Shown piece by piece: positions 34,386-46,325 of a stretch of DNA of 64,000 nt. This stretch comes from Corallococcus caeni (GTDB lineage Bacteria; Myxococcota; Myxococcia; Myxococcales; Myxococcaceae), in the NCBI RefSeq assembly GCF_036245865.1, contig NZ_BTTW01000012.1:1-64000 (forward strand). The letters run 5' to 3'. Both the position numbers and the translations under genes were made by a program. The number at the start of each line of letters is the position of its first letter. Position 1 is the stretch's first letter. Below the pieces are notes generated by a model that ran no database searches, was not told the origin of the DNA, and was given only the letters and a program-made list of their open reading frames with translations.

Positions 34386-35423
34386 TCAGCGGAAGACGGT
34401 GGTGTGGGAGCCGAGCACGATGCCGCGCTTGCCCGCCAGCGCCTTGCACCGCTCGGGAGTCATCCCCAGTTGCTCCGGCGTGAAGAGCCGGCCGAAGAGC
34501 CGGTGGTCGGAAGAGACGAACGGGAGGACCCGGACCGTGATGGACATCCCCGGAAGCGGGGCATGGCCGTTGGACCAATACGAATAGTCGATGGTCGTCT
34601 TGTAGTTGGCCGGCACCAGGCAGTCGATCCCCGTGTGCCAGTTGCGGTTGCCAGCCTGGTCCGGGAGCGTGTCGGGCACCGACGTCTTCCCCAGGCTGAT
34701 GAGCGGCGAAGGCCCCGGAGTGCCCGCCGAGAAGGCGACGCTCGCCCCCGCGGGGACGTTCACGCACTTGATGTCGAAGGTCACCATCGCGGAGGCGGAG
34801 CCCTGATCGAAGTTGATGCCCTTGGTGGTGTAGTCCGGCTTGTTGGCATCCACGATGGTGACGTTGCGCCAGCCGAACCCCGGGTTGTCCAGGATGAACT
34901 CCGTCAGCTGATCCATGTTGCCCACGGGCGCGTTGGGAACAGGGTTCGGGTGCGCCGTGGTGGAGACCCGGGAGATGAGGCAGTAGTGGTCCGGGGTGGG
35001 GGCCCTCCAGACGAACGGGTTGTCCGTCACGGCGACCTTGCCGCTGTCGGCCTTGATGATGTTCTTGTTCCCGTTGTCGACGTTCTTGTCGCTGGTCTGC
35101 AACTCATTGTCCGCCCACAGGTAGGGGTACAAGAGCAGACTCGCCGGAACGGCATACAGCGACACGCTCCCGGACCGGCTTTCACCCGCCAGGTTCTTGG
35201 CGCGCAGGTAGATGTAGTTGTCGCCGCTCTCGACCAGGTTCTGCCCCACATCCGAGCTGTAGTTCCCGGCGAAGAAGTCCGCCGGATTGAGCGTGGGGGT
35301 GAGGCCCTGGGGGATGATGTCCGGCGATTGATAGGCGATGGTGTTCTGCGACTCGTTCCCGAAGTTGCGGTCACCGGTGTCACCGGTGTTCACACGGAAG
35401 AACAAGTCATTGTACTGGGTCAT
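34386..35423 (-). CDS. conserved protein of unknown function, lod-locus partner
   Basis: Start ATG 35423 gives 345 residues (MTQYNDLFFRVNTGDTGDRN). Recognisable conserved stretches are SPDIIPQGLTPTLNPADFF, GDNYIYLRAKNLAGE, ASLLLYPYLWADNEL and PDHYCLISRVSTTAHPNP. I recall similar proteins of unknown role in proteobacteria but cannot name a Pfam family. There is no signal peptide or membrane segment; the fold looks mainly beta. Upstream, at 35579-35609, it has the same 21-bp-spaced dyad pair as the lod operon, so the two units are probably expressed together. Confidence 0.75.
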   Translation of the reverse strand: MTQYNDLFFRVNTGDTGDRNFGNESQNTIAYQSPDIIPQGLTPTLNPADFFAGNYSSDVGQNLVESGDNYIYLRAKNLAGESRSGSVSLYAVPASLLLYPYLWADNELQTSDKNVDNGNKNIIKADSGKVAVTDNPFVWRAPTPDHYCLISRVSTTAHPNPVPNAPVGNMDQLTEFILDNPGFGWRNVTIVDANKPDYTTKGINFDQGSASAMVTFDIKCVNVPAGASVAFSAGTPGPSPLISLGKTSVPDTLPDQAGNRNWHTGIDCLVPANYKTTIDYSYWSNGHAPLPGMSITVRVLPFVSSDHRLFGRLFTPEQLGMTPERCKALAGKRGIVLGSHTTVFR

Positions 35424-35578
35424 GGGGGTCCACCTGGGTTTGGGTGACGTTCCCCGTGAGGCGTGGCTCGCGGGGCTGCGGCCCCGCAGGTGCACCCTCA
35501 GTGCCAAGGAGCTTCGAACCCCAACCGGCTGGAACCCTTCGGGCGGCCCGGCGAAGGGGTGGGCCTCCCCAACGCCCC

Positions 35579-35609
35579 TGACGTGGCAGGCACGGGGGCT
35601 GACGTGTCA
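35579..35609 (-). promoter_or_regulatory. dyad pair matching the lod operator
   Basis: On the minus strand TTGACACGTCAG (dyad 35600-35609) and CTGCCACGTCAGG (dyad 35579-35588) start 21 bp apart, the same spacing and orientation as the two perfect sites before lodA; GGGTTGAC(G/A)CGTCAG is shared with one mismatch. They lie about 155-185 bp upstream of the 345-aa gene. The arms GGCAGGC/GCCTGCC (35586-35592, 35614-35620) also form a stem that may end the upstream GNAT transcript. Confidence 0.6.
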
Positions 35610-35621
35610 ACCCGCCTGCCG

Positions 35622-36104
35622 TCAGAGCGTGACGGCCATCTCCACGTCCGCGCGCGAGTAGCCCGTCTCCCGGGCAATCTCCGGGCCCTCGCGCGTCGTG
35701 ACGAAGCCGTGCTTGCGGTACAGCCCCAGCGCGGGGCCCAGCGCGCTGTTCGTCACCAGGACCATCCGCTTCGCGCCGCGCTCCCGGGCCGTGGCCAGCG
35801 CGGCCCGCATCAGCGCGTCGCCCAGGTCGCGGCCCCGCGCCTCCGGGGCCACCGCCATCTTGCACAGCTCGAACGTCTCCGCGTCCTCTCGCCTCAGCGC
35901 GCACGTGCCCAGCACCTGCCCGTCCACGAGCGCGAAGAACACCTCGCCCCCTGGCGCCACGAACACGCCGTGGGGGTCCGCGAACGAGGCCGCGTCCGAG
36001 CCCTCGATGCGGAAGTCCTTTTCAATCCACTGCCGGTTGAGCCGCTCGAAGTGCGCGCGCAGCTCCGGCCGGTAGGGGACGACCTCGACGGGGGAGGGGG
36101 CCAT
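35622..36104 (-). CDS. GNAT-family N-acetyltransferase
   Basis: The 160-residue protein contains the acetyl-CoA binding loop VAPEARGRDLGDALMRAAL and the C-terminal strand-helix NSALGPALGLYRKHGFV. ATG 36104 is used; GTG 36113, which overlaps the stop of the MFS gene (GTGA), is an equally plausible start and would show translational coupling. The substrate is unknown. It is probably co-transcribed with the MFS transporter upstream. Confidence 0.9.
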   Translation of the reverse strand: MAPSPVEVVPYRPELRAHFERLNRQWIEKDFRIEGSDAASFADPHGVFVAPGGEVFFALVDGQVLGTCALRREDAETFELCKMAVAPEARGRDLGDALMRAALATARERGAKRMVLVTNSALGPALGLYRKHGFVTTREGPEIARETGYSRADVEMAVTL

Positions 36105-36109
36105 GGCGC

Positions 36110-37405
36110 TCACGCGGTGGCGGGGGCCGCGGCGGGCTTCTTGCGCAGGAAGAGCGCGAAGATGAGCGCCACGATGGTGATGCCCACCAGGGTGATGAGG
36201 CCGTCCGCCGCGATGGTGGCGCGCGTGCCGATGTTCCGGAATTCCGACGCGTGCCCGTCCAGCGCCGTGGTGTAGCTGATGGCGAAGTTGGAGGCCGCGA
36301 CGAAGAGCGAGTACTTCGTCGTCACCGCCGCGCCGTCGCTCACCATCTCCAGCACCATGCCGGCGAAGGCCGCGAAGCCCGCGCCGTTGGCCAGGCTGTA
36401 CGCGAGCGAGCCCCAGATGTACGTGCTCGTCGTCATGGGCCCCGCCGCCATGGCGAAGGCGCACAGCGCCGTGGCGCCGCCCATCAGCGCGTACGCGAGC
36501 TTGCGGTTCATCCGGTCCGACAGCCAGCCGCCCACCAGCGAGCCCACCGCGCCGGTGATGCCCATGCCCAGGCCGCTCACCAGCTCCACCGTGTGCTCCG
36601 GCACCTGGTACGCGCCCGCCATCGCGCTGAAGAGGTTGGTGAGCGCGCCGCAGCTCACCGGCGCCAGGCAGAGGATCAGCATGATGAGCCCGTCGCGGCT
36701 GAACGCCGTCTTCGCCAGGTCCACCACGATGCTCTTCACCCGGTCCACCGCCGCCCGCAGCAGCGGCCCCGTGGGCGCGGTCGCCGGGTCGTGCCGCTCG
36801 GTGATCCAGAAGATGCCCGCGCCGCTGGCCAGCACCAGCGTGGAGAGCACGATGCCCGCCACCTGCCGGGAGAACCGGCTGGCGAGGAAGATGGCCAGCG
36901 CACCCATGAGCGCGGTGGAGCCCACGTTGCCCGCCATCTGCCAGCCGCCCGTGCGCCCCTTGTCGGACGGCTTGGACGTCGTGGCCATCAGCCCGTTGAG
37001 CGCCGCGTGCGCCGTCGTCGCCGCCGCCTGCAGCGCGGTGAGCAGCAGCGTGAAGAGGCCCAGGTGCTGCCCGGGCTCCGGGAACACCGCGCACGCGAGG
37101 ATCAGCACCGCGGTGAGCAGCGTGCTCACGCCGTACCAGACGCGGCGCCACGGCCCCAGGTCGATGAGCGGCACCCACAAGAGCTTCCACGCGTGCGGCG
37201 AGAAGGCCGTGCCCGACAGCACGCCAATCTCCGCCAGCGGCATCCCGTCCTTCGCCAGCCAGTACGGCACCGCCGTCTGCAGGTAGCCCACGGCGGCGCC
37301 GAACTGCACCTCCAGGAGGCCGAACAGCGGGGGCCAGGACCAACGCGCTTCCTCGGCGGGCGCCGTGGCGGGGAGGGCGGTCTCTTGTTCAATCAAGGGC
37401 GACAC
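36110..37405 (-). CDS. MFS transporter (AmpG/PAT-like)
   Basis: The 431-residue protein starts at GTG 37405 and has about 12 hydrophobic segments, with GWLSDRMNRKLAYALMGG after a mid-protein helix, an MFS loop motif. The opening FGLLEVQFGAAVGYLQTAVP and AFSPHAWKLLWVPLIDLGPW are typical of AmpG/acetyl-CoA transporter-like members, which import muropeptides or related compounds. The substrate is not known. It is divergent from the amylase gene across 183 bp. Confidence 0.88.
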   Translation of the reverse strand: MSPLIEQETALPATAPAEEARWSWPPLFGLLEVQFGAAVGYLQTAVPYWLAKDGMPLAEIGVLSGTAFSPHAWKLLWVPLIDLGPWRRVWYGVSTLLTAVLILACAVFPEPGQHLGLFTLLLTALQAAATTAHAALNGLMATTSKPSDKGRTGGWQMAGNVGSTALMGALAIFLASRFSRQVAGIVLSTLVLASGAGIFWITERHDPATAPTGPLLRAAVDRVKSIVVDLAKTAFSRDGLIMLILCLAPVSCGALTNLFSAMAGAYQVPEHTVELVSGLGMGITGAVGSLVGGWLSDRMNRKLAYALMGGATALCAFAMAAGPMTTSTYIWGSLAYSLANGAGFAAFAGMVLEMVSDGAAVTTKYSLFVAASNFAISYTTALDGHASEFRNIGTRATIAADGLITLVGITIVALIFALFLRKKPAAAPATA

Positions 37406-37588
37406 CTACAGGGGAGGACAGGGGAGGGTGGGATTCTAGACAGCTCCCGCGTCCTGCACAGGGCAACGCACTGCGCCGTCCCCTCGGAAGCACGGGGTGG
37501 GAGAGTCCCCTTCAACGGGGAGTCCTGGTTCATGGGGAAAGGCGGGACTAGCTTGCCTGCGCTTCCTCCCCAACCCCGAGGTCCCCCG

Positions 37589-39154
37589 ATGACGTTGAAG
37601 ACCCGACTGCTGGTCGTCTCCACGGCCGGCCTGTTCGCCGCCGCGCCCGCCGTGGCCAAGCCGCTGGATGGCGCCAGCACCGACGTGATGATCCAGGGCT
37701 TCCACTGGAACTCCGCCAGCGCGGGCGGCTGGTGGAACACGGTGAAGAACAACGCGGCCACGCTGAAGGCCGCGGGCTTCACGATGATCTGGCTGCCGCC
37801 GCCCTCCGACGCGGCGTCCACGCAGGGCTACCTGCCCCGGCAGCTCAACGTGCTCAACTCCAGCTACGGCACGGAGGCGGAGCTCACCGCCGCGCTGTCC
37901 GCGCTCAACGCGCAGGGCGTGAAGCCCATCGCGGACATCGTGGTGAACCACCGCGTGGGCACCACGAACTGGGCGGACTTCACCAACCCCACCTGGAGCG
38001 GCTGCAGCGCGGTGGCCAAGGGCGACGAGTGGGCGAGCGCCTGCGGCAACCCCGACAGCGGCGAGGGCTACGCCGCGGCGCGCGACCTGGACCACTCGCA
38101 GGCGAACGTGCGCGCGGACCTGAAGACGTGGATGAACACCCGCCTGAAGGGCGTGGGGTTCCAGGGCTGGCGGTTCGACTTCGTGAAGGGCTTCGCGGGC
38201 AGCTACGTGAAGGAGTACGTGACGGACACCGCGCCGTGGTTCTGCGTCGGTGAGTTCTGGCCCACCAACTACTTCGACGCGAACAACCCCAACGACTGGA
38301 AGCAGCAGATCACCAACTGGGTGGACGCGACCACGGGCAGCTGCGCCGCGTTCGACTTCGCCACCAAGGGCCTGCTTAACGACGTGCTCACCAACAACAA
38401 CTACGCGCGCCTGAAGGCGGCGGACGGCAAGCCCGCGGGCGGCATCGGCTGGTGGCCCAGCCGCCACGTCACCTTCGTGGACAACCACGACACCGGCCCC
38501 AGCGAGACGTGCGGCAACGGGCAGAACCACTGGCCGGTGCCGTGCGCCAAGGTGATGCAGGGCTACGCCTACGTGCTGACCCACCCGGGCATCCCCACCG
38601 TCTACTGGGCGCACTACTTCAACTGGGGCCTGGGCAGCTCCATCAAGACGCTGATGGACATCCGCAAGAGCGCGGGCCTCACCTCCGATTCCACCGTCAG
38701 CATCCAGCGCGCGGAGAGCGGCCTGTACGCGGCCATCATCGGCGGCAAGGTGGCCATGAAGATTGGCAGCGGCGCCTGGAGCCCCGGCACCGGCTGGACG
38801 CAGGCCGCCTCCGGCACCGACTACACCGTGTGGACCTCCAGCGGCACCACGACGCCCACCACCGCCAACGTGGAGTTCGTGTGCAACAACGGCACGACCG
38901 TGATGGGCCAGAACGTCTACGTGGCCGGCAGCGTCGCGGCGCTCGACAACTGGAGCCCCACCACCACGAAGATTCTCAGCCCCACCGCGTACCCCACCTG
39001 GCGCGGCACCTTCGCGCTGCCCGCGAACACCACCGTGCAGTGGAAGTGCCTCAAGCGCGACGGCAGCGGCAACGTCGTCTGGCAGGGCGGTAGCAACAAC
39101 ACCGTCACCACCCCGGCCGCCGGCGGCAGCATCACCACCACCGCCAGCTTCTAA
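37589..39154 (+). CDS. secreted alpha-amylase (GH13) with CBM20 starch-binding domain
   Basis: The 521-residue protein has signal MTLKTRLLVVSTAGLFAAAP (cleaved near AVA), a GH13 barrel and a C-terminal CBM20 (residues about 425-521, VEFVCNNGTTVMGQNVYVAG). GH13 conserved regions are visible: DIVVNH (I), GWRFDFVKGF with the nucleophile Asp (II), VGEFW with the acid Glu (III) and FVDNHDTG (IV). It resembles maltotetraose-forming amylases of Pseudomonas. It acts on starch outside the cell. GAGG lies 6 bp upstream of the ATG, and a terminator follows. Confidence 0.94.
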   Translation: MTLKTRLLVVSTAGLFAAAPAVAKPLDGASTDVMIQGFHWNSASAGGWWNTVKNNAATLKAAGFTMIWLPPPSDAASTQGYLPRQLNVLNSSYGTEAELTAALSALNAQGVKPIADIVVNHRVGTTNWADFTNPTWSGCSAVAKGDEWASACGNPDSGEGYAAARDLDHSQANVRADLKTWMNTRLKGVGFQGWRFDFVKGFAGSYVKEYVTDTAPWFCVGEFWPTNYFDANNPNDWKQQITNWVDATTGSCAAFDFATKGLLNDVLTNNNYARLKAADGKPAGGIGWWPSRHVTFVDNHDTGPSETCGNGQNHWPVPCAKVMQGYAYVLTHPGIPTVYWAHYFNWGLGSSIKTLMDIRKSAGLTSDSTVSIQRAESGLYAAIIGGKVAMKIGSGAWSPGTGWTQAASGTDYTVWTSSGTTTPTTANVEFVCNNGTTVMGQNVYVAGSVAALDNWSPTTTKILSPTAYPTWRGTFALPANTTVQWKCLKRDGSGNVVWQGGSNNTVTTPAAGGSITTTASF

Positions 39155-39163
39155 GACGCCGAG

Positions 39164-39202
39164 ACAGGCGCCCCGGTTGCATGTCTCGCCGGGGGCGCCT
39201 GT
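39164..39202 (+). terminator. terminator after the amylase gene
   Basis: Arms 39164-39176 and 39189-39202 pair with one bulged G and are followed by GTTTC. The hairpin begins 9 bp after the stop codon. Confidence 0.65.
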
Positions 39203-39301
39203 GTTTCATCTGTTGCTTGAGTTCCCGTCTTCAAGCTGTCACAGGGGCCGCCTCACTCCCCTGGGCGGACGTCCCGCCCTCCCTGGATGAAGGCGGAAGC
39301 G

Positions 39302-40294
39302 ATGAAGCGTGGAACGGCAGTGCGAAGCGCGGTGCTGTGGATGTCCGCGGTGGGCCTGTTGGGCGCCTGTGGTGGGCCGCCGGAGCAGGCCCCGGCGGGC
39401 GGCGAGACGGTGACGACGGCGACGCAGTCCCTGGTGTCGCCGCCGCCCACGCCGTTTGGCGGCTTCATCAACTCCCTGCGCCCCCTCGCCGTGGGCGGCG
39501 CCGTGGCGTCGAACACGGGCACGACGGCGGCCTACGAGGGCTTCACGCTCACCGTCGCGGCGCACACCCAGGTGGCGCTGGAGGTGACGCACCTGGGCAC
39601 CGGCGTGGGCGTGGACACCGGCCTGTTCGTGTACGGCCCCAAGGACGCGAACGGCAGCTACGGCACGCGCATCCTCTTCCAGGACGACGACTCCGGCTAC
39701 GGCGAGCTGAGCAAGATTGCCCTCGCGACGTTGGACGACGCGGGCGAGTACCTGGTGGTGGTGGGCTGGAGCAACGGCCTGGGCAAGCAGTACCGCCTCC
39801 AGGCCTCCTGCGTGGGCGGCGCGTGCGTGTCCAACCCCGCGTCCGCGCCGGCCAACGCGCCGGTGACGCTGGCGCGGTTCGCCATCGAGCCGGACCTCCA
39901 GGCGCTGCTGGACACGGGCAACGCGTACCGCGAGGACATGTTCTCGTTCCTGAGCCGGTATGACTTCGCGTGGTCGTACTCGACGCCCGCGTCGCTGGAC
40001 GCGGCGGCGGCGGCGGTGCTGGCCCGGAGCGAGTACAGCGGCTACCGCAACGACCCGGCCCCGGGCACGTACACCTACGCGACGTTCCAGTCGCGGATGT
40101 ACCTGCAATACCAGTCGCTGCACCCGGCCATCCTCGCGGCCTACGGCGACACGGGTGAGAACGTGCAGGTGAAGAGCTACTTCCGCGAGTTCAGCACCGG
40201 CCCCAACGGCGACAACTGGCGCACGCTCAACATCATCCTGTTCCCCGTCTCCCGCCACGTCATCGTGTACGAGCAGACCGCCCACGAAATCTGA
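39302..40294 (+). CDS. hypothetical lipoprotein with a PPC-like beta domain
   Basis: From ATG 39302 the product has 330 residues and a lipobox (SAVGLLGAC). Residues 70-170 read like a pre-peptidase C-terminal-type beta sandwich (GFTLTVAAHTQVALEVTHLG, GEYLVVVGWSN). The remainder (about 185-330), rich in Tyr and Phe, is not recognised. A surface or periplasmic location is likely. It is a single gene ending at a good terminator. Confidence 0.75.
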   Translation: MKRGTAVRSAVLWMSAVGLLGACGGPPEQAPAGGETVTTATQSLVSPPPTPFGGFINSLRPLAVGGAVASNTGTTAAYEGFTLTVAAHTQVALEVTHLGTGVGVDTGLFVYGPKDANGSYGTRILFQDDDSGYGELSKIALATLDDAGEYLVVVGWSNGLGKQYRLQASCVGGACVSNPASAPANAPVTLARFAIEPDLQALLDTGNAYREDMFSFLSRYDFAWSYSTPASLDAAAAAVLARSEYSGYRNDPAPGTYTYATFQSRMYLQYQSLHPAILAAYGDTGENVQVKSYFREFSTGPNGDNWRTLNIILFPVSRHVIVYEQTAHEI

Positions 40295-40321
40295 CGCGCA
40301 CGGCAGGCCCCACGAAACACC

Positions 40322-40359
40322 ACCGCCCTCCTCTTCGCGTACCGGAAGGGGAGGGCGGT
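40322..40359. terminator. bidirectional terminator
   Basis: ACCGCCCTCC and GGAGGGCGGT (40322-40331, 40350-40359) pair perfectly and are followed by CTGTTCTTC. The hairpin lies between the lipoprotein stop (40294) and the convergent RND operon stop (40385). Confidence 0.75.
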
Positions 40360-40384
40360 CTGTTCTTCAGCGCTGAAGGTCAGC

Positions 40385-43543
<3,159 letters not shown>

Positions 43544-43571
43544 GGTGTGGCGCCTCTCTTGAATTCGCCTG

Positions 43572-44798
43572 CTAGCGGCTGCCGCCGGTGGCGCCGCCAC
43601 CCCCGGATGCCGTGCGGGGGCGCTGGGCGTTCGTGGGGACCTCGTCGGCCCGCACGTTGCCCCGCGGCTGGGGGGATTCGTCGGTGTTCAGGGTGACCTG
43701 CTTGGGGATGACGGGCATGCCGTCGCGGAGCATGTGCAGCGACGACACCGCGACGAGGTCGCCCTGCTTCAGGCCACCCTCGACGACGTAGGACATGTCG
43801 CCCAGCTGTCCCAGGGCCACCGGGCGGCGCTCCACCAGCGTCTTGCCGTCCTTCTTCTCCACCACCATGGCGAAGGGCTGGCCGCTCTGGCGCACCACCG
43901 CGAGCGCCGGAATCTGGAGCGCGTCCCGCGTGGAGTACACCAGCCGCGCCCGCAGAAGCTCACTGGGGCGCAGCCCCACGGTGTTGCGGAAGGCGGCCTT
44001 CACCTCCACCAGCTGCGTGCGAGGGTCCGTCTGCGGCGCCACGTAGAAGACGGTGCTGGTGAGGATGACCTTGCCCTGCTGATCCAACAGCTCCAGCTGG
44101 GTGTCCGGCTTGAGCGTCCGCGCGCGGAACGACGGCACCGACACGCTGACCTCCAGCGCGTCCGCCTGGGCCACCGTCGTGAGCGTCGTGGTGGCGCTGA
44201 CGAAGTCACCCACGCGCACCAGCACGTCGCCCATGGTGCCCGCGAACGGCGCGCGCACCACGTGGAACTGCAGCTGCACCTGGCGCTGCGCCACCGTCGC
44301 GCCCGCCGCGCGCGACGCGGCCTCCGCCGCCTTCACCGCCGCCTGGGCGCGCTCCAGCTCCTGCACGCTCGCGAGGCCCTCGCGGTTGAGGGACTCGGTG
44401 CGCGACAGGGTGCGCCGCGCCAGCTCCAGCTCCACCGTGGAGGAGCTCTGCTGGGCCTGCGCGCTGTCCAGCGCCGCGGTCTCCTCGCGCGCGTCCACTT
44501 CAATCAGCGGCGTGCCGGCCTCCACCTTCTGGCCGGGCTTCACCAAAATCTTGCGCACGTAGCCGTTCACCTGCGGCAGCACCGTCACGCTCTGCCGCGA
44601 CAAGAGCGAGCCCAGGTACTCCCCGGTGTCGCGCACCTCGTGCGGCGCCAGCGCCACCACCTGCACCTCGCGCGGAGGAGGAGGCGCCTTCGCCTCCGGC
44701 TTGCCCGAGCACCCGGCCACGCCCGCCACCAGCGCCGCGCCCAACACCGTCTTCGTCAAAAGCGCCTTCAGGGGGCGTACCCTCGTCACCAGTCGCAC
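43572..44798 (-). CDS. RND periplasmic adaptor (AcrA/MexA type) lipoprotein
   Basis: The 408-residue protein starts at GTG 44798 and has lipobox VAGVAGC. It shows split lipoyl halves (TVLPQVNGYVRKILVKPGQK and HVVRAPFAGTMGDVLVRVGD) flanking a coiled-coil hairpin, followed by beta-barrel and membrane-proximal domains. Its start overlaps the end of the TolC gene by 13 bp; the pump subunit follows 28 bp after its stop. It couples the inner-membrane pump to the outer-membrane channel. Confidence 0.94.
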   Translation of the reverse strand: MRLVTRVRPLKALLTKTVLGAALVAGVAGCSGKPEAKAPPPPREVQVVALAPHEVRDTGEYLGSLLSRQSVTVLPQVNGYVRKILVKPGQKVEAGTPLIEVDAREETAALDSAQAQQSSSTVELELARRTLSRTESLNREGLASVQELERAQAAVKAAEAASRAAGATVAQRQVQLQFHVVRAPFAGTMGDVLVRVGDFVSATTTLTTVAQADALEVSVSVPSFRARTLKPDTQLELLDQQGKVILTSTVFYVAPQTDPRTQLVEVKAAFRNTVGLRPSELLRARLVYSTRDALQIPALAVVRQSGQPFAMVVEKKDGKTLVERRPVALGQLGDMSYVVEGGLKQGDLVAVSSLHMLRDGMPVIPKQVTLNTDESPQPRGNVRADEVPTNAQRPRTASGGGGATGGSR

Positions 44799-46228
44799 CG
44801 GGCCTCCGTCAGGAACGCGGCCAGGCGGGCCTGGACGAGTTCGAATTCCCTCAAAACCAACGCGAGCTGGGCCTGGCGGAGGGCGGCTCCGCTCTGCACC
44901 AGCTCCAAGCTGCTACCTCGTCCCACCTCGAAGGCCCGGCGCGTGAGCCGGTCCGTCCGGTCCGCCAGCTCCAGGGACTCGGACGCGGTCTTCAACAGCG
45001 CCTCCGCGACTTCCACTCCACGCCGCGCGCGGGAAACCTCCACGCTCACGTTGCGGCGGGTGGCCTCCAGATTCTGGGCCGCCTGTTGTTCAATGCCCTC
45101 GCGCTCGCGCACCAGGCCCCCGCGCTGTCCGCCCTCCCACAGCGGGACGGAGAGCACCGCGGACACGTTCCAGGTGGCGAAGCGGCCAAAGCCGGGGTCG
45201 GTGGTGAAGCCCAGGACGGTGCTGCTCAGCCCCAGGGTGGGCAGGTAGCCGGCGGAAGCCTGGCGGCGGCTCTCGCGGGCCGCGTCCACGTTGGCCCGCT
45301 GGGCGACCAGGTCCGGCCGCGCGCCCAGGTCCTGCAAGGGGGTGCAGTCCCGGCGCGTCTGGTCCACCAGCCCGCCCAGGTTGAAGGCCGGGTTGACGCC
45401 CACGCCGTGGTCCTCGCCCAGGGACAGGCCCAGGGACTCGCGCGTGCGCCGCAGCTGTTCGTCCCCGGCCACCAGCGTCTGCCGGGCCACCGCGACGTCC
45501 TGGCTCACCCGCACCACGTCCAGCTGCGTGCCGGCGCCCAGTTCGAAGGAGCGCTGGGTGAGGGCCTGACGCTCCAGCGCCTGACGCAGGCCCACGCGGT
45601 TGATCTCCGCGGCGCGCTCGGCGGCCACCGTGGCCACCAGCACCTGCGCCAGCCCCTGGGTGAGGCGGCGCTGCACGTCCTGGAGGTTGGCCACGGACGC
45701 GGCCTCCGACGCCTTCGCGGACGACAGGCCCCGCCACGCGCTGACGTCGATGAGGGTCTGGGTGACGGACGCGGACAGCGTGCCCAGGGGCGCGCTGGGG
45801 ACGCTGACCCCAGGGGCGCTGGTGCCGCCGCCCACCACGCCGCCGCCCGGGGCGGAGGGCACGTCCGGGTGGAGCACGTCCACGCCCGCGCCCGCGGTGG
45901 CGCGAGCGTTGGGCAGCAGCAGCCCCAGCGACTGGCGCCACCGGCCCTCCGCCCGCGTCACGCCGGCCTCCGCGCCGCGCAGGTCCGTGGACCGCTGGCG
46001 CACCCGGGTGAGGGCCTCGTCCCACGTCGTCACCTGCTCCGGCGCGGGCGGGACGGGCGCGAGCATCGGGTCGTCCACCTTCGGCTGGAAGGGGACGGGG
46101 GCCTGGGGGGAGGCGCCGGCCTCCGGGGTGGGGGACTGCTGCTGAGCGGGGGCCGCCGGAGACGCGGACGGTGTGGCCTGCGGCGCTGCGGCGAGGAGGA
46201 GGACGAGGAGAGCGCTGGGGGTGGCCAT
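44786..46228 (-). CDS. TolC-family outer-membrane efflux channel
   Basis: The 480-residue protein has a signal-like start (MATPSALLVLLLAAAPQATP), a Pro/Ala/Gln linker, and two repeats of the OEP fold with long helices (SSAKASEAASVANLQDVQRR and RARRGVEVAEALLKTASESL). It is the first gene of the tolC-adaptor-RND operon and is divergent from a MarR regulator across 95 bp. Confidence 0.92.
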   Translation of the reverse strand: MATPSALLVLLLAAAPQATPSASPAAPAQQQSPTPEAGASPQAPVPFQPKVDDPMLAPVPPAPEQVTTWDEALTRVRQRSTDLRGAEAGVTRAEGRWRQSLGLLLPNARATAGAGVDVLHPDVPSAPGGGVVGGGTSAPGVSVPSAPLGTLSASVTQTLIDVSAWRGLSSAKASEAASVANLQDVQRRLTQGLAQVLVATVAAERAAEINRVGLRQALERQALTQRSFELGAGTQLDVVRVSQDVAVARQTLVAGDEQLRRTRESLGLSLGEDHGVGVNPAFNLGGLVDQTRRDCTPLQDLGARPDLVAQRANVDAARESRRQASAGYLPTLGLSSTVLGFTTDPGFGRFATWNVSAVLSVPLWEGGQRGGLVREREGIEQQAAQNLEATRRNVSVEVSRARRGVEVAEALLKTASESLELADRTDRLTRRAFEVGRGSSLELVQSGAALRQAQLALVLREFELVQARLAAFLTEARCDW

Positions 46229-46306
46229 ACTCTGGAGCGGCAGGTCTTTCCGGCAGGAGCGGGGGGGCTACCCACCCCGGGATCCCTGCCCGCGGTCAAG
46301 ATGTAA

Positions 46307-46325
46307 TTGACAACCGTTGTTGAAT
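46307..46325. promoter_or_regulatory. MarR-type operator between marR and the RND operon
   Basis: TTGACAACCGTTGTTGAAT is an imperfect dyad (TTGACAAC/GTTGTTGAA) of the length and AT-rich half-sites usual for MarR proteins. It contains a -35-like TTGACA and overlaps the annotated marR start codon (46324), so bound repressor could block both divergent units. Confidence 0.5.
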
